Shown piece after piece: positions 26,057-34,232 of a stretch of 57,621 nucleotides of DNA. Position 1 is the first letter of the stretch; each line of letters opens with the position of its first letter. The DNA is from Eubacterium sp. GTDB lineage: Bacteria > Bacillota > Clostridia > Lachnospirales > Lachnospiraceae. The notes under the pieces were generated by a model that had not been told where the DNA came from, ran no database searches, and worked only from the letters and a program-made list of their open reading frames with translations. Made by a program: the position numbers and the translations under genes. The stretch spans positions 1-57,621 of the forward strand of contig JAAWDZ010000041.1 in NCBI GenBank assembly GCA_022794015.1, in the 5' to 3' direction.

Positions 26057-27346
26057 GTGGAAATCAGGATAAGGAAAGCGCTTTTGGTATGGATATTGGC
26101 ATGGGCGGCAATACTGCTGCCAGGCTGTGGACTGGCAGACAGAGTTTTGGAATTGAAAACGGAGGTTTCACAGAATAAAGAGGAAACATCCAGGGCTTCT
26201 GCAGTGGAAAAGAAGAGAAAGAATAAAAAGATAGAAAATGAAATCGTAAAAAATACCGAGGAAGAAAAGCAGGATACTAAACCCACAGAAACAGAAGAAG
26301 CAAATGATACGGACAGAGTGAATGATATTTTTGCAGAGGGGGAGGACTTGTATGCAGACTATTATGTATATCAGACGTTAGACGATGAAACGAAGCAGGT
26401 ATATCATGAAGTGCTGACAGCGATTCTGGGACAGCAGGAAGAGGTAGAATTGTCAACGACGGATGTGGATGTACTGGAGGAAGCATATAAAGCGGTTTGC
26501 GCAGATAATGGAGGACTTTTTTGGACTTCTGGCTATGTCTATACACAGTATACAAGAGGCAAAGAACTGATCGGTATGGATTTTACGCCCAAATACACAA
26601 TGGATTACGAGGCGCGGGTGCAGACGCAACAGCAAATTGATGCTTCGGTACAAGAACTTCTGGCAGGTATTTCAACCACAAATTCGGACTATGAGAAGGC
26701 AAAATATGTCTTTGAAATATTAGTACAAAACGTGGATTATGATGCTTCCGCAGAAAATAACCAGAATATCATCAGTACATTTTTGAACCGGGCTACGGTC
26801 TGCCAGGGCTATGCGTGTGCCACACAGTATCTGCTGCGTTTGCTTGGGATTCAGAGTGTAATAGTAACAGGGAATGCAAACGGAGAGTCGCATGCATGGA
26901 ATTTGGCGAGACTGGACAATAATTATTATTTTATGGATACTACCTGGGGTAATTCCAGATATTTAGACAGTTCAAGCCAGATGGAAAAATATGTGAACTA
27001 TAATTATCTGGCGGTGACCTCGGATGAGATCGGAAGGACGCATCTGCCGGACGACACGTTTCCGCTGCCAGATTGTACAAGTACGGATAACAATTATTTT
27101 ATCAGGGAAAACCGATATTTTGCACAGTGGGATCCGGGCGCAGTCGGGGCAGTTCTTCGGGAGGCATGGGATGCGGGAGCAGAAAGTGTTGCGGTAAAAT
27201 TTTCAACTCCGCAAATTTATGGAGAGGCGCTAAATTATTTTATAAAAGAACAGCATATAGCGGAATACTGCGAGGGGATATCCTCCATTTATTATCTGGA
27301 GGATAAGGAGCTTTATGTGCTGACTTTTCGCTTTTCACATGGATAA
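26057..27346 (+). CDS. Transglutaminase-like lipoprotein
   Basis: GTG 26057 is the start, with GGAGG (26047-26051) five bases before it. The signal peptide ends in the lipobox LPGC (Cys near residue 24), so the 429-residue protein is anchored to the outer membrane face. A charged linker (about 40-90) precedes the enzyme domain. The triad contexts are TVCQGYACATQYL (Cys), ESHAWNLAR (His) and YYFMDTTWGN (Asp). The family acts on peptide bonds or cross-links in the envelope; the target is unknown. It shares this core with the secreted protein at 10612 but lacks the surface repeats. It stands alone: the next gene has its own promoter. Confidence 0.87.
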   Translation: MEIRIRKALLVWILAWAAILLPGCGLADRVLELKTEVSQNKEETSRASAVEKKRKNKKIENEIVKNTEEEKQDTKPTETEEANDTDRVNDIFAEGEDLYADYYVYQTLDDETKQVYHEVLTAILGQQEEVELSTTDVDVLEEAYKAVCADNGGLFWTSGYVYTQYTRGKELIGMDFTPKYTMDYEARVQTQQQIDASVQELLAGISTTNSDYEKAKYVFEILVQNVDYDASAENNQNIISTFLNRATVCQGYACATQYLLRLLGIQSVIVTGNANGESHAWNLARLDNNYYFMDTTWGNSRYLDSSSQMEKYVNYNYLAVTSDEIGRTHLPDDTFPLPDCTSTDNNYFIRENRYFAQWDPGAVGAVLREAWDAGAESVAVKFSTPQIYGEALNYFIKEQHIAEYCEGISSIYYLEDKELYVLTFRFSHG

Positions 27347-27358
27347 GGAAAAGTTTTA

Positions 27359-27387
27359 TTGAAAAAAGAAGTTCGTTTTGCTATACT
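27359..27387 (+). promoter_or_regulatory. Strong promoter for the WecG-like gene
   Basis: TTGAAA (27359-27364) and TATACT (27382-27387) are exactly 17 bases apart. The start codon is about 95 bases downstream, leaving room for the leader hairpins described next. Confidence 0.75.
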
Positions 27388-27421
27388 GGATACATATTTT
27401 TGGAAAACAGGTAAAAACTAA

Positions 27422-27474
27422 GTATACCTTATCCAGTCATTTGGCTGTTCATAAGGGATACCTGAAATATCAGG
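27422..27474 (+). promoter_or_regulatory. Two consecutive leader hairpins upstream of the WecG-like gene
   Basis: GTATACCTTAT (27422-27432) pairs with ATAAGGGATAC (27451-27461) with one mismatch across an 18-base loop. CCTGA (27461-27465) pairs with TCAGG (27470-27474) right after it, ending eight bases before the ATG. The second hairpin abuts the ribosome binding region. This could be translational control or chance structure; no known riboswitch class is recognised. Confidence 0.4.
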
Positions 27475-27481
27475 GTGTGAT

Positions 27482-28150
27482 ATGATTAAGAAGATTAATA
27501 TAATGGATATCTGTGTGGATAATTATACTGTGCGGGAATCTCTGATGCGGTTAGATACTTATCTGAGCAGTACTGTTTTAAATATAATAGAAACTGTTAC
27601 GATGGAACAGCTGGTTTTTGCAGGAGAAAACCCGGCGATTAAAGACTGTCTGGAGCAGGCAGATTTGTGTATCATCGGGGAACGGGAAATTTTAATAGAA
27701 ACAGGCAACGATACGGCGCAGCGGGTACGCGAAGTTTGCGACAATGATTTTTTACGCGAGTTATTAAAGCGTGTGGTACGCAGCAGAAAAAGAGTGTTTT
27801 TGCTTGCCATGACAGAGGCGGAGGTGGAGCATATGCAGGAAGCTTTTGAGGCGATGACTCCGAAGTTTGCGGCAGCAGGCAGCTGTGCCCTGGAAATGTG
27901 CAGTGATATGGAAGCAATTGTGAATGAAATCAACGGCGCCACACCGGATGTGGTGATCTCCTCGTTAGATACACCGCAGGAAGAAGAGTTTGTGCTTTCT
28001 CATAAGGATAAGATCGGGGCCGGTATCTGGTATGGGGTCGGTTCCTCCTGTTACAGGCAGGGCAGGGCCAGAGTAGGCCAGACATTACGCAAGCTTTTAT
28101 TGAAAGGCAGGCTGCACCACTCCGTATCCAGATATAAGGACAGGAATTGA
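27482..28150 (+). CDS. Divergent WecG/TagA/CpsF-family glycosyltransferase
   Basis: The 222-residue protein has the outline of the WecG/TagA/CpsF family, which transfers N-acetylmannosamine or related sugars to a lipid-linked intermediate in wall teichoic acid or capsule synthesis. Matching features are the short N-terminal IMDICVDNYTVRESL, a middle block RKRVFLLAMTEAEVEHMQEAF, and DVVISSLDTPQEEEFV near the position of the family's conserved G-x-P-x-Q-E region. The last block GAGIWYGVGSSC replaces the usual G-V-G-x-x-F-D. Several key residues differ, so activity is uncertain. It is followed one base later by the YitT gene. Confidence 0.68.
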   Translation: MIKKINIMDICVDNYTVRESLMRLDTYLSSTVLNIIETVTMEQLVFAGENPAIKDCLEQADLCIIGEREILIETGNDTAQRVREVCDNDFLRELLKRVVRSRKRVFLLAMTEAEVEHMQEAFEAMTPKFAAAGSCALEMCSDMEAIVNEINGATPDVVISSLDTPQEEEFVLSHKDKIGAGIWYGVGSSCYRQGRARVGQTLRKLLLKGRLHHSVSRYKDRN

Positions 28151-28151
28151 T

Positions 28152-29030
28152 ATGGGTTTATTGGACAGGAAAACGTGGTATGCGGACGTGGTACTGGTTT
28201 TGGCAGGGACAGGCTGCATAGCGCTTGGGATTCAGTGGTTTTACGATCCGTGTGGGTTTGTCACGGGAGGCTTTACCGGTCTGGCGATTATTGTCAGACA
28301 GGCAACCGCAGAGATAACAGAAGGAGGCATTCCGCTGTGGTTTACGAACCTGGCGTTAAATATTCCGGTGTTTCTGGTGGGACTAAAGCTTATGGGGAGG
28401 CGCTTTGTAGGGAAAACCGCGGCTGCGACGTTTCTGCTGTCCGGATGGCTGTATGTCATTCCAGCGATGGATATGGCGCAGCAGGATGCACTGTTGGCGT
28501 GTGTGTTCGGCGGCGTAATATCCGGTGTGGGGATGGGGCTTGTACTGCTGGCGAAAGCGACCACCGGGGGAACGGATATGGTAGCGGTACTGTTCCGGAA
28601 AAAGCTGCGGCACTATTCTGTAATTCAGATTTTGCAGGTGGCCGACAGTGCGATTGTTCTCGGCGGTATTTTTGCCTTTGGCATAAAAAGCGGTCTGTAT
28701 GCAATCATTGCTATTTTTGTTGCTTCCAAAGTATCTGATGCCCTGATGGAAGGTATGAAATATTCTAAGGCGGCATTTATCATTACAGATCGTTACGACG
28801 AAGTGGCCCAGGCACTGATGTGCAGGCTAAACCGCGGTGTAACGGGCCTTTTTGCAAAAGGAATGTTTTCCGGAGAGGAAAAGTGTATGCTGTACTGTGT
28901 TGTTGCCAGAAAAGAAATTGTAGATTTGAAGGAAATTGTGGTGGGGATTGATACACGCGCATTTGTAATTGTATCAGATGCAAGGGAAGTATTGGGAGAA
29001 GGATTCATAGAATACAGTGCGAAATCATAA
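28152..29030 (+). CDS. YitT-family membrane protein (DUF161/DUF2179)
   Basis: The 292-residue protein has about six membrane segments over residues 10-200, with the typical YitT glycine-rich loop PCGFVTGGFTGLAIIVRQ and AKATTGGTDMVA. A C-terminal cytoplasmic DUF2179 domain of about 75 residues follows (KAAFIITDRYDEVAQAL, then ARKEIVDLKEIV). The function of YitT proteins is not established; transport is assumed. The gene starts one base after the WecG-like stop, so both are in the same transcript. A terminator follows. Confidence 0.92.
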   Translation: MGLLDRKTWYADVVLVLAGTGCIALGIQWFYDPCGFVTGGFTGLAIIVRQATAEITEGGIPLWFTNLALNIPVFLVGLKLMGRRFVGKTAAATFLLSGWLYVIPAMDMAQQDALLACVFGGVISGVGMGLVLLAKATTGGTDMVAVLFRKKLRHYSVIQILQVADSAIVLGGIFAFGIKSGLYAIIAIFVASKVSDALMEGMKYSKAAFIITDRYDEVAQALMCRLNRGVTGLFAKGMFSGEEKCMLYCVVARKEIVDLKEIVVGIDTRAFVIVSDAREVLGEGFIEYSAKS

Positions 29031-29037
29031 AATTTGG

Positions 29038-29078
29038 GGAAATGCATAAAAAGTATTGCATTTCCTCTTTATTTTTTC
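29038..29078 (+). terminator. Rho-independent terminator after the YitT gene
   Basis: GGAAATGCA (29038-29046) pairs with TGCATTTCC (29057-29065) over a 10-base loop. The T-rich tail TCTTTATTTTTTC follows. Confidence 0.8.
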
Positions 29079-29128
29079 AGGATTTTATGCGAAAATGAAA
29101 TAGGATATTACGAGAAGGAGAATGGAAA

Positions 29129-30217
29129 ATGATTTCAAACCAGATACTGCAAAACACGATTGACGGATTAAAGGGGATTACCCGGATTGATTTGTGTATT
29201 ATAGACACGGAAGGGAAGGTATTGGCAGCGACCTTTCAGGATGCAGAGCGATATGTGCAGGCAGCGGGGGACTTTGCAGACTCGCCGGCTGATTCGCAGG
29301 TGATGATGGGATGTCAGTTTTTTAAGGTATTTGACGAACACCAGCTGGAGTACATTCTGCTTGCAAACGGGGATAATGATGATGTATACATGATTGGCAA
29401 GATTGCCGTATTCCAGATCCAGAACCTTCTGGTTGCCTATAAAGAACGTTTTGACAAAGATAATTTTATAAAGAACCTTTTGCTTGATAACCTGCTTTTG
29501 GTGGACATTTATAACCGTTCCAAAAAGCTGCATATTGATACAGAGGTTCGCCGGGTTGTTTATATCATTGAGGCAAACCGCGACAAGGAAGGAAATGACC
29601 TTGAAAAAGTCAGAAGCATTTACGGTGGCAAATCCAGAAATTTTGTGACCGCTGTGGATGAGAAGGATATTATTGTCGTAAGGGAACTGACGGAAAATGA
29701 AACATATGAGGATTTGAATAAGACGGCGGAAGTAATTCTGGATCTGTTCCACGGAGAGGACAGACAGGAAATTCACATTGCATACGGTACGATTGTCGGA
29801 GATATCAAGGAAGTGTCCCGATCTTACAAGGAGGCCAGGATGGCGCTTGATGTAGGCAAGATTTTCTTTAAAGAGAAAAATATTGTGGCGTATGCAACTC
29901 TTGGGATAGGACGTCTGATTTATCAGCTTCCGATTCCGCTCTGCAAGATGTTTATCAAGGAAATTTTTGAAAATAAATCTCCGGATGATTTTGACGAAGA
30001 AACGTTAACAACCATTTACAAATTTTTTGAAAACAACCTGAATGTATCGGAAACTTCGCGTCAGCTTTACATTCACAGGAATACGTTAGTATATCGTCTG
30101 GATAAGCTGCAGAAGAGCACGGGGCTAGATTTGCGCGTGTTTGAAGATGCCATTACTTTTAAAATTGCTTTGATGGTGGTAGAATATATGAAATATATGG
30201 AGTCTTTGAATTACTGA
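29129..30217 (+). CDS. CdaR/PucR-type transcriptional regulator
   Basis: The 362-residue protein begins with a sugar-diacid-recognition-type sensory domain (MISNQILQNTIDGLKGITRID) and ends with a PucR C-terminal helix-turn-helix (about 305-350: NVSETSRQLYIHRNTLVYRL). Regulators of this family respond to small carbon or nitrogen metabolites in some species. Here the gene precedes ftsE by 12 bases, and no sugar-diacid gene is near. AAGGAG lies close to the ATG. The regulon is unknown; proximity to the cell-division genes could mean control of them, but this may only be co-transcription. Confidence 0.88.
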   Translation: MISNQILQNTIDGLKGITRIDLCIIDTEGKVLAATFQDAERYVQAAGDFADSPADSQVMMGCQFFKVFDEHQLEYILLANGDNDDVYMIGKIAVFQIQNLLVAYKERFDKDNFIKNLLLDNLLLVDIYNRSKKLHIDTEVRRVVYIIEANRDKEGNDLEKVRSIYGGKSRNFVTAVDEKDIIVVRELTENETYEDLNKTAEVILDLFHGEDRQEIHIAYGTIVGDIKEVSRSYKEARMALDVGKIFFKEKNIVAYATLGIGRLIYQLPIPLCKMFIKEIFENKSPDDFDEETLTTIYKFFENNLNVSETSRQLYIHRNTLVYRLDKLQKSTGLDLRVFEDAITFKIALMVVEYMKYMESLNY

Positions 30218-30229
30218 TTGGAGGTATGA

Positions 30230-30910
30230 ATGATTAAACTCGAACACGTCAGTAAGGCGTACTCTGCCGGGATACCGGCGCTGAATGATGTAAATCTGGA
30301 GATACGGGAGGGTGAATTTGTATTTGTTGTGGGGGACAGCGGTTCAGGAAAATCCACACTGATTAAGCTTTTGTTAAAGGAGCTTGAGCCGACGGAGGGG
30401 TCAATTTCGATTAACGGCAGGAAACTACATACCATACCTCACAGGCAGGTTCCGAGGTTTCGGAGGAATCTGGGGGTTGTTTTTCAGGATTTCCGTCTTT
30501 TAAAGGATCGGAATGTATATGACAATGTGGCATTTGCCCAGCGGGTAATCGGTGCATCTGTCCGGGACACCCGTAAAAAGGTACCGCAGATGCTCTCTAT
30601 GGTAGGGCTTGCACCCAAATATAAATCTTTTCCCAGGGAGTTGTCCGGTGGAGAGCAGCAGCGTGTTGCCATTGCAAGGGCTCTTGTGAACCGGCCAAAG
30701 ATTTTGCTGGCAGATGAGCCGACCGGCAATCTGGACGCAAACAACGCCTGGGAGATTATGAAACTGTTGGAGGAGATTAACGAACGCGGAACGACAGTCA
30801 TCGTTGTTACGCACAATATGGAAATTGTGAAGGTGATGGGAAAACGCGTCATTACAATCAAGAAAGGTGTCATCATTTCTGATGTAGACGGTGAGTACGA
30901 TGAGGATTAG
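30230..30910 (+). CDS. ftsE: Cell-division ATP-binding protein FtsE
   Basis: FtsE is the ATPase half of the FtsEX complex that drives peptidoglycan hydrolases at the division or elongation site. The 226-residue protein has Walker A at 35-43 (GDSGSGKST), the signature ELSGGEQQR, Walker [12 protein letters not shown] and the H-loop VVVTHNM. The opening [10 protein letters not shown] is typical of FtsE. GGAGG lies eight bases before the ATG. Its 3' end overlaps the start of ftsX. Confidence 0.97.
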   Translation: MIKLEHVSKAYSAGIPALNDVNLEIREGEFVFVVGDSGSGKSTLIKLLLKELEPTEGSISINGRKLHTIPHRQVPRFRRNLGVVFQDFRLLKDRNVYDNVAFAQRVIGASVRDTRKKVPQMLSMVGLAPKYKSFPRELSGGEQQRVAIARALVNRPKILLADEPTGNLDANNAWEIMKLLEEINERGTTVIVVTHNMEIVKVMGKRVITIKKGVIISDVDGEYDED

Positions 30911-31808
30911 CAGCTTTGGATATACCTTAAAACAGGGTATCAGTAATATCTGGCGCAACAAAATGTTTTCTCTGGCTTCTATTGCGACAATGTCAGCCTG
31001 TATTTTTCTGTTCGGCCTGTTTTTTGCCATTGTCACCAATTTTCAGTCGATGGTAAAGGAGGCTGAGTCCGGTGTGGCAATTACGGTTTTTTTTGAAGAG
31101 GATGCGACACAGGCACAGATTGAGGAAATTGGCAGACAGATTCAGGGGCGTGTGGAGGTTTCAGAGTACAAATATGTGTCGGCAGAAGAAGCCTGGACAG
31201 AGTTTAAGGATGTTTATTTTGAAGGCAGCGATGAGGCGGCGGCCGGGTTTGGAGATGACAATCCGCTTGCCAATTCGGCCAGTTTTGCGATTTATTTAAA
31301 CGACGTATCCATGCAGCAGGTTCTGGTGGATTATCTGAATGGCCTGGACGGTGTGCGGGAAGTACGGCACTCCGCTACGGTGGCTAATACGTTGTCGGAT
31401 TTCAACAGTCTGATTGGCTACATTTCGGTAGGCATTATATTGATTTTGTTTCTGGTTGCCATCTTTTTGATCAGTAATACGGTTACGACCGGAATTGCCG
31501 TACGTCGGGATGAAATCGGGATAATGAAACTGATTGGCGCAACTGATTCATTTGTGCGTGCTCCGTTTATTGTGGAGGGAGTGCTGATCGGCCTGATCGG
31601 CACGATTTTGCCTCTGGTACTGCTTTATTTGATGTATAACCGGATTACGCAGTATATTGAGATGAAATTCAGCTTTTTGAGCAGGCTGATTTCTTTTGTC
31701 CCGGCGAAGGGGGTGTTCCATACCCTGGTTCCGGTGGCATTGGTGCTTGGCGTGGGGATTGGTTTCATAGGGAGCCGGATTACCATCCGTAAACATTTAA
31801 ACGTGTAA
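30900..31808 (+). CDS. ftsX: Cell-division permease-like protein FtsX
   Basis: FtsX is the membrane partner of FtsE. The 302-residue protein has a short cytoplasmic lead ([13 protein letters not shown]), a first membrane segment ending [11 protein letters not shown], a large extracellular loop of about 110 residues that should bind a peptidoglycan hydrolase or co-activator, and three C-terminal membrane segments of the FtsX/MacB fold. ATG 30900 is preferred to GTG 30891 because family members begin Met-Arg-Ile-Ser. It overlaps ftsE by 11 bases. The C-terminal-processing protease that follows is a common neighbour in Clostridia. Confidence 0.96.
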   Translation: MRISSFGYTLKQGISNIWRNKMFSLASIATMSACIFLFGLFFAIVTNFQSMVKEAESGVAITVFFEEDATQAQIEEIGRQIQGRVEVSEYKYVSAEEAWTEFKDVYFEGSDEAAAGFGDDNPLANSASFAIYLNDVSMQQVLVDYLNGLDGVREVRHSATVANTLSDFNSLIGYISVGIILILFLVAIFLISNTVTTGIAVRRDEIGIMKLIGATDSFVRAPFIVEGVLIGLIGTILPLVLLYLMYNRITQYIEMKFSFLSRLISFVPAKGVFHTLVPVALVLGVGIGFIGSRITIRKHLNV

Positions 31809-31837
31809 TGCGCTTACATGAGTTTTTAAAAGTGAAC

Positions 31838-31860
31838 TCCCTGCCAGAATATGGTAGGGA
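31838..31860 (+). terminator. Hairpin after ftsX
   Basis: TCCCTGCCA (31838-31846) pairs with TGGTAGGGA (31852-31860) with one G-T pair across a five-base loop. The T-content after it is low, so it may only attenuate transcription. Confidence 0.5.
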
Positions 31861-31948
31861 ATTTCTGTGTAACTGAATGTTTTGGATTACGGTTTGTTTT
31901 TGTGCTGTGCATATCGCAGCGAAGTAACGGATTTTTGCAGGAAAGGAA

Positions 31949-33235
31949 ATGGGTAATATGGACAACATGGACAACGGGGAATGGAAAAATGAATGGGAGG
32001 AACTGCTGCAGCCTCCCAAAAAAGAAAAGGGGTTTGCCAGAGGAGTTGCAACCGGAATTTTTGGGACCTTATTAGTGGGGTTCATCGGAGCTGTGATTTT
32101 TTCAACGGTTATGGGAAACAGCAGTTGGGCAAGACGCCCGGCGCTCTTAAGCGATAAGGTTGTAAATAAGCTGGCAGAGTTAACAGAGCTTATCAATTAT
32201 TATTTTTATGAGGATCCGGACGAAGAGAAACTGGCAGTCGGGCTGTATTCCGGACTTTTGGAAAGCCTGGATGACACATACACTGAATATTATACGCCCC
32301 AGCAGCATCAAGATCTGCAGATTGCGGCTACCGGGAATTATTACGGCATCGGCACTCAGCTTTCCCAGAACAGGGAAACTATGGTAGTGAAAATCGATCA
32401 CGTGTACGAGGGCTCCCCTGCGGAAAAGGCAGGGCTTAAAAATGATGATGTGGTTGTGATGGTGGAGGATATGGAAGCGGTCAGCATGGAACTGTCCGAT
32501 CTGGTGACACACATCCGCGGAGAAGAGGGGACAACAGTGCACTTACAGATTTCACGGGAAGGGGAAAAGAATTATCTGGACTTTGACGTGGAGCGCGCCA
32601 ATATTGACCTTCCTACCGTAGAGCATGAAATGCTGGACGGTGGAATCGGGTACATTCAGATTCTGGAATTTGGCGCCCCGACGATTGGCCAGTTTGAAAC
32701 GGCGGTAAAGGATTTAGAATCACAGGGCATGCAGGCCATGATTTTGGACGTGCGGGGGAATCCGGGCGGTATGGTTACAGCCGTCACCGGAATCTTAGAC
32801 GATATACTGCCCGAAGGCACAGTTGTATATACGCAGGACAAATACGGAAAGCGTCAAACTTATACATCAGATGAAGAAAAGCAGATGCATTATCCGATAG
32901 CAGTACTGATAAACAGCAACAGCGCCAGCGCTTCGGAAATTTTAGCCGGTGCAATCCGGGACTTTGAATATGGCACACTGATTGGCACGAAGACCTTCGG
33001 AAAAGGAATTGTGCAGTCGATTATTCCGTTAGAAGAAGGCGATGCCATTAAAATAACAACGGCAAAATATTTCACGCCAAACGGAGAAAATATCCACGGC
33101 ACAGGGATTGCCCCAGATATCGAGCTGGAATTTGAGTATCAGGGAGATACTGACGAAGAATATGATTTTCAGAAAGATAATCAGGTGCAAAAAGCAATCG
33201 AAGTCCTGGAAAAGGAGATTTCAGAACCGAAATGA
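31949..33235 (+). CDS. C-terminal processing serine protease, S41 family with PDZ
   Basis: The 428-residue protein has a basic cytoplasmic lead, one membrane segment (about residues 32-55), a PDZ domain (about 120-200; YEGSPAEKAGLKNDDVV) and the S41 peptidase core. The nucleophile context is NSNSASASEILAGA and the lysine appears in GTKTFGKGIVQ, completing the Ser/Lys dyad. The ATG at 31949 has AGGA six bases upstream; 31958 is a possible alternative. Such proteases trim envelope proteins and often accompany ftsEX. It ends in ATGA, overlapping the VanZ start. Confidence 0.93.
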   Translation: MGNMDNMDNGEWKNEWEELLQPPKKEKGFARGVATGIFGTLLVGFIGAVIFSTVMGNSSWARRPALLSDKVVNKLAELTELINYYFYEDPDEEKLAVGLYSGLLESLDDTYTEYYTPQQHQDLQIAATGNYYGIGTQLSQNRETMVVKIDHVYEGSPAEKAGLKNDDVVVMVEDMEAVSMELSDLVTHIRGEEGTTVHLQISREGEKNYLDFDVERANIDLPTVEHEMLDGGIGYIQILEFGAPTIGQFETAVKDLESQGMQAMILDVRGNPGGMVTAVTGILDDILPEGTVVYTQDKYGKRQTYTSDEEKQMHYPIAVLINSNSASASEILAGAIRDFEYGTLIGTKTFGKGIVQSIIPLEEGDAIKITTAKYFTPNGENIHGTGIAPDIELEFEYQGDTDEEYDFQKDNQVQKAIEVLEKEISEPK

Positions 33236-33780
33236 TGTGTATAAACAAAAAGAAAAGATACCTCTGGCTTATAGCCGTCATAGCCTGGATGGCCCTTATT
33301 TTTGCTTTTTCCCACCAAAAAGCCGAGCAGTCAGAAATCGTGAGCGGATCGCTCACCTACCAGATAGCAGAAGGAATGAGTGAGATATTCGCCCTTAATT
33401 GGGAAGAAAAGGCGTTAATAGAACATGCCGAAAAATGGCAGCACCCAGTACGAAAAGCAGCGCATATGACAGAATACGCCATACTGGCATGTCTATTACT
33501 TGCAAACATGATGCAATATCCCAAACCCAGGAACAAAGCGCATCTATGGGCCTGGGCTGGTGCAACAGCCTATGCAGCAACAGATGAAGTCCATCAACTG
33601 TTTATAGAAGGCAGATCCGGAGAATTAAAAGATGTTTGTATTGACAGCACAGGCGCAGTAATAGGCATCTTAGCAGCCTGGGGCTTAACCGTTATTTGGA
33701 AAAAGTTAGTTACCAGACCACAGGACACGCAGGGTCAGGTATCTGACAACCTGAGTAGAACCTCCAACCCCCCGCAATAA
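33232..33780 (+). CDS. VanZ-like membrane protein
   Basis: The 182-residue protein has four membrane segments and the VanZ-family motif blocks: the first segment ends FAFSHQKAEQS, then HPVRKAAHMTEYAILACLL and the conserved TDEVHQLFIEGRSGELKDVCIDSTGA. Members are found near teicoplanin-resistance genes but mostly have unknown roles in envelope chemistry. It overlaps the protease gene by four bases, so translation is coupled. Its last codons run into a C-rich stretch resembling sequence at 33808-33850, so the C-terminus (SRTSNPPQ) may have been reshaped by inserted sequence. Confidence 0.9.
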   Translation: MMCINKKKRYLWLIAVIAWMALIFAFSHQKAEQSEIVSGSLTYQIAEGMSEIFALNWEEKALIEHAEKWQHPVRKAAHMTEYAILACLLLANMMQYPKPRNKAHLWAWAGATAYAATDEVHQLFIEGRSGELKDVCIDSTGAVIGILAAWGLTVIWKKLVTRPQDTQGQVSDNLSRTSNPPQ

Positions 33781-33946
33781 GGCTGAATAATAGGGGAAGC
33801 CAGGGGCCAGATGTCTAACAAAAAAGAAAACCCCAAACCCCCGCAATATATATCCGGCGCCCCATGTCAATTTTAACACCCCGCCAACACCATAAAAGAA
33901 GAAAACAACCCTGAGACATCATATTGTAAATTCTGGAGAAACCGTA
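33781..33946. other. Non-coding spacer with C-rich repeat
   Basis: No gene is seen. CCAACCCCCCGCAATA near 33765-33779 recurs as CCAAACCCCCGCAATA at 33832-33847, with weaker similarity extending upstream of each. It probably belongs to the repeat landscape that includes the following cruciform. Confidence 0.4.
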
Positions 33947-34183
33947 GTCAGACAGAGGGCAGGGGATGCAAACGGGGCCTTGTGATAGGATTTTAGTGGT
34001 TCTTAAGTATCCCGCACCCCCCCAGCAATGCCCTGCCACGGATGGCAGGGCAAGCCGCAGCCGCGCCATGGACGGCGCGTCTGCGGCGGTTGCGTCCACA
34101 TTCGATTCACGTAAACGGGATACTTTAGCACCACTTAATCCCATCACACAGTCCCCGTTTGCATCCCCTGCCCTCTGTCTGAC
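33947..34183. mobile_element. 237-bp cruciform element with nested hairpins
   Basis: The outer 31 bases (33947-33977) and last 31 bases (34153-34183) are perfect reverse complements. The next 35 or so bases on each side also pair imperfectly, ending at CCCG/CGGG. Inside are two GC-rich hairpins: TGCCCTGCCA/TGGCAGGGCA (34029-34038 with 34043-34052) and a 13-pair stem (34054-34067 with 34074-34087) around ATGGAC. GTA flanks the element on both sides (33944-33946 and 34184-34186), possibly a 3-bp target duplication. A minus-strand open frame crosses it but follows the palindrome rather than a protein pattern. It could be a MITE or a structured RNA. Confidence 0.7.
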
Positions 34184-34232
34184 GTATACTTCTTCAAAAC
34201 AAAAATAATACAAAAAGAAAGAGGTGATATTA

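Noticed and set aside
28175..28738. 187-codon plus-strand frame inside the YitT gene
   Set aside because: The YitT frame carries clear membrane segments and family motifs; the other frame is Gly/Arg/Cys-rich.
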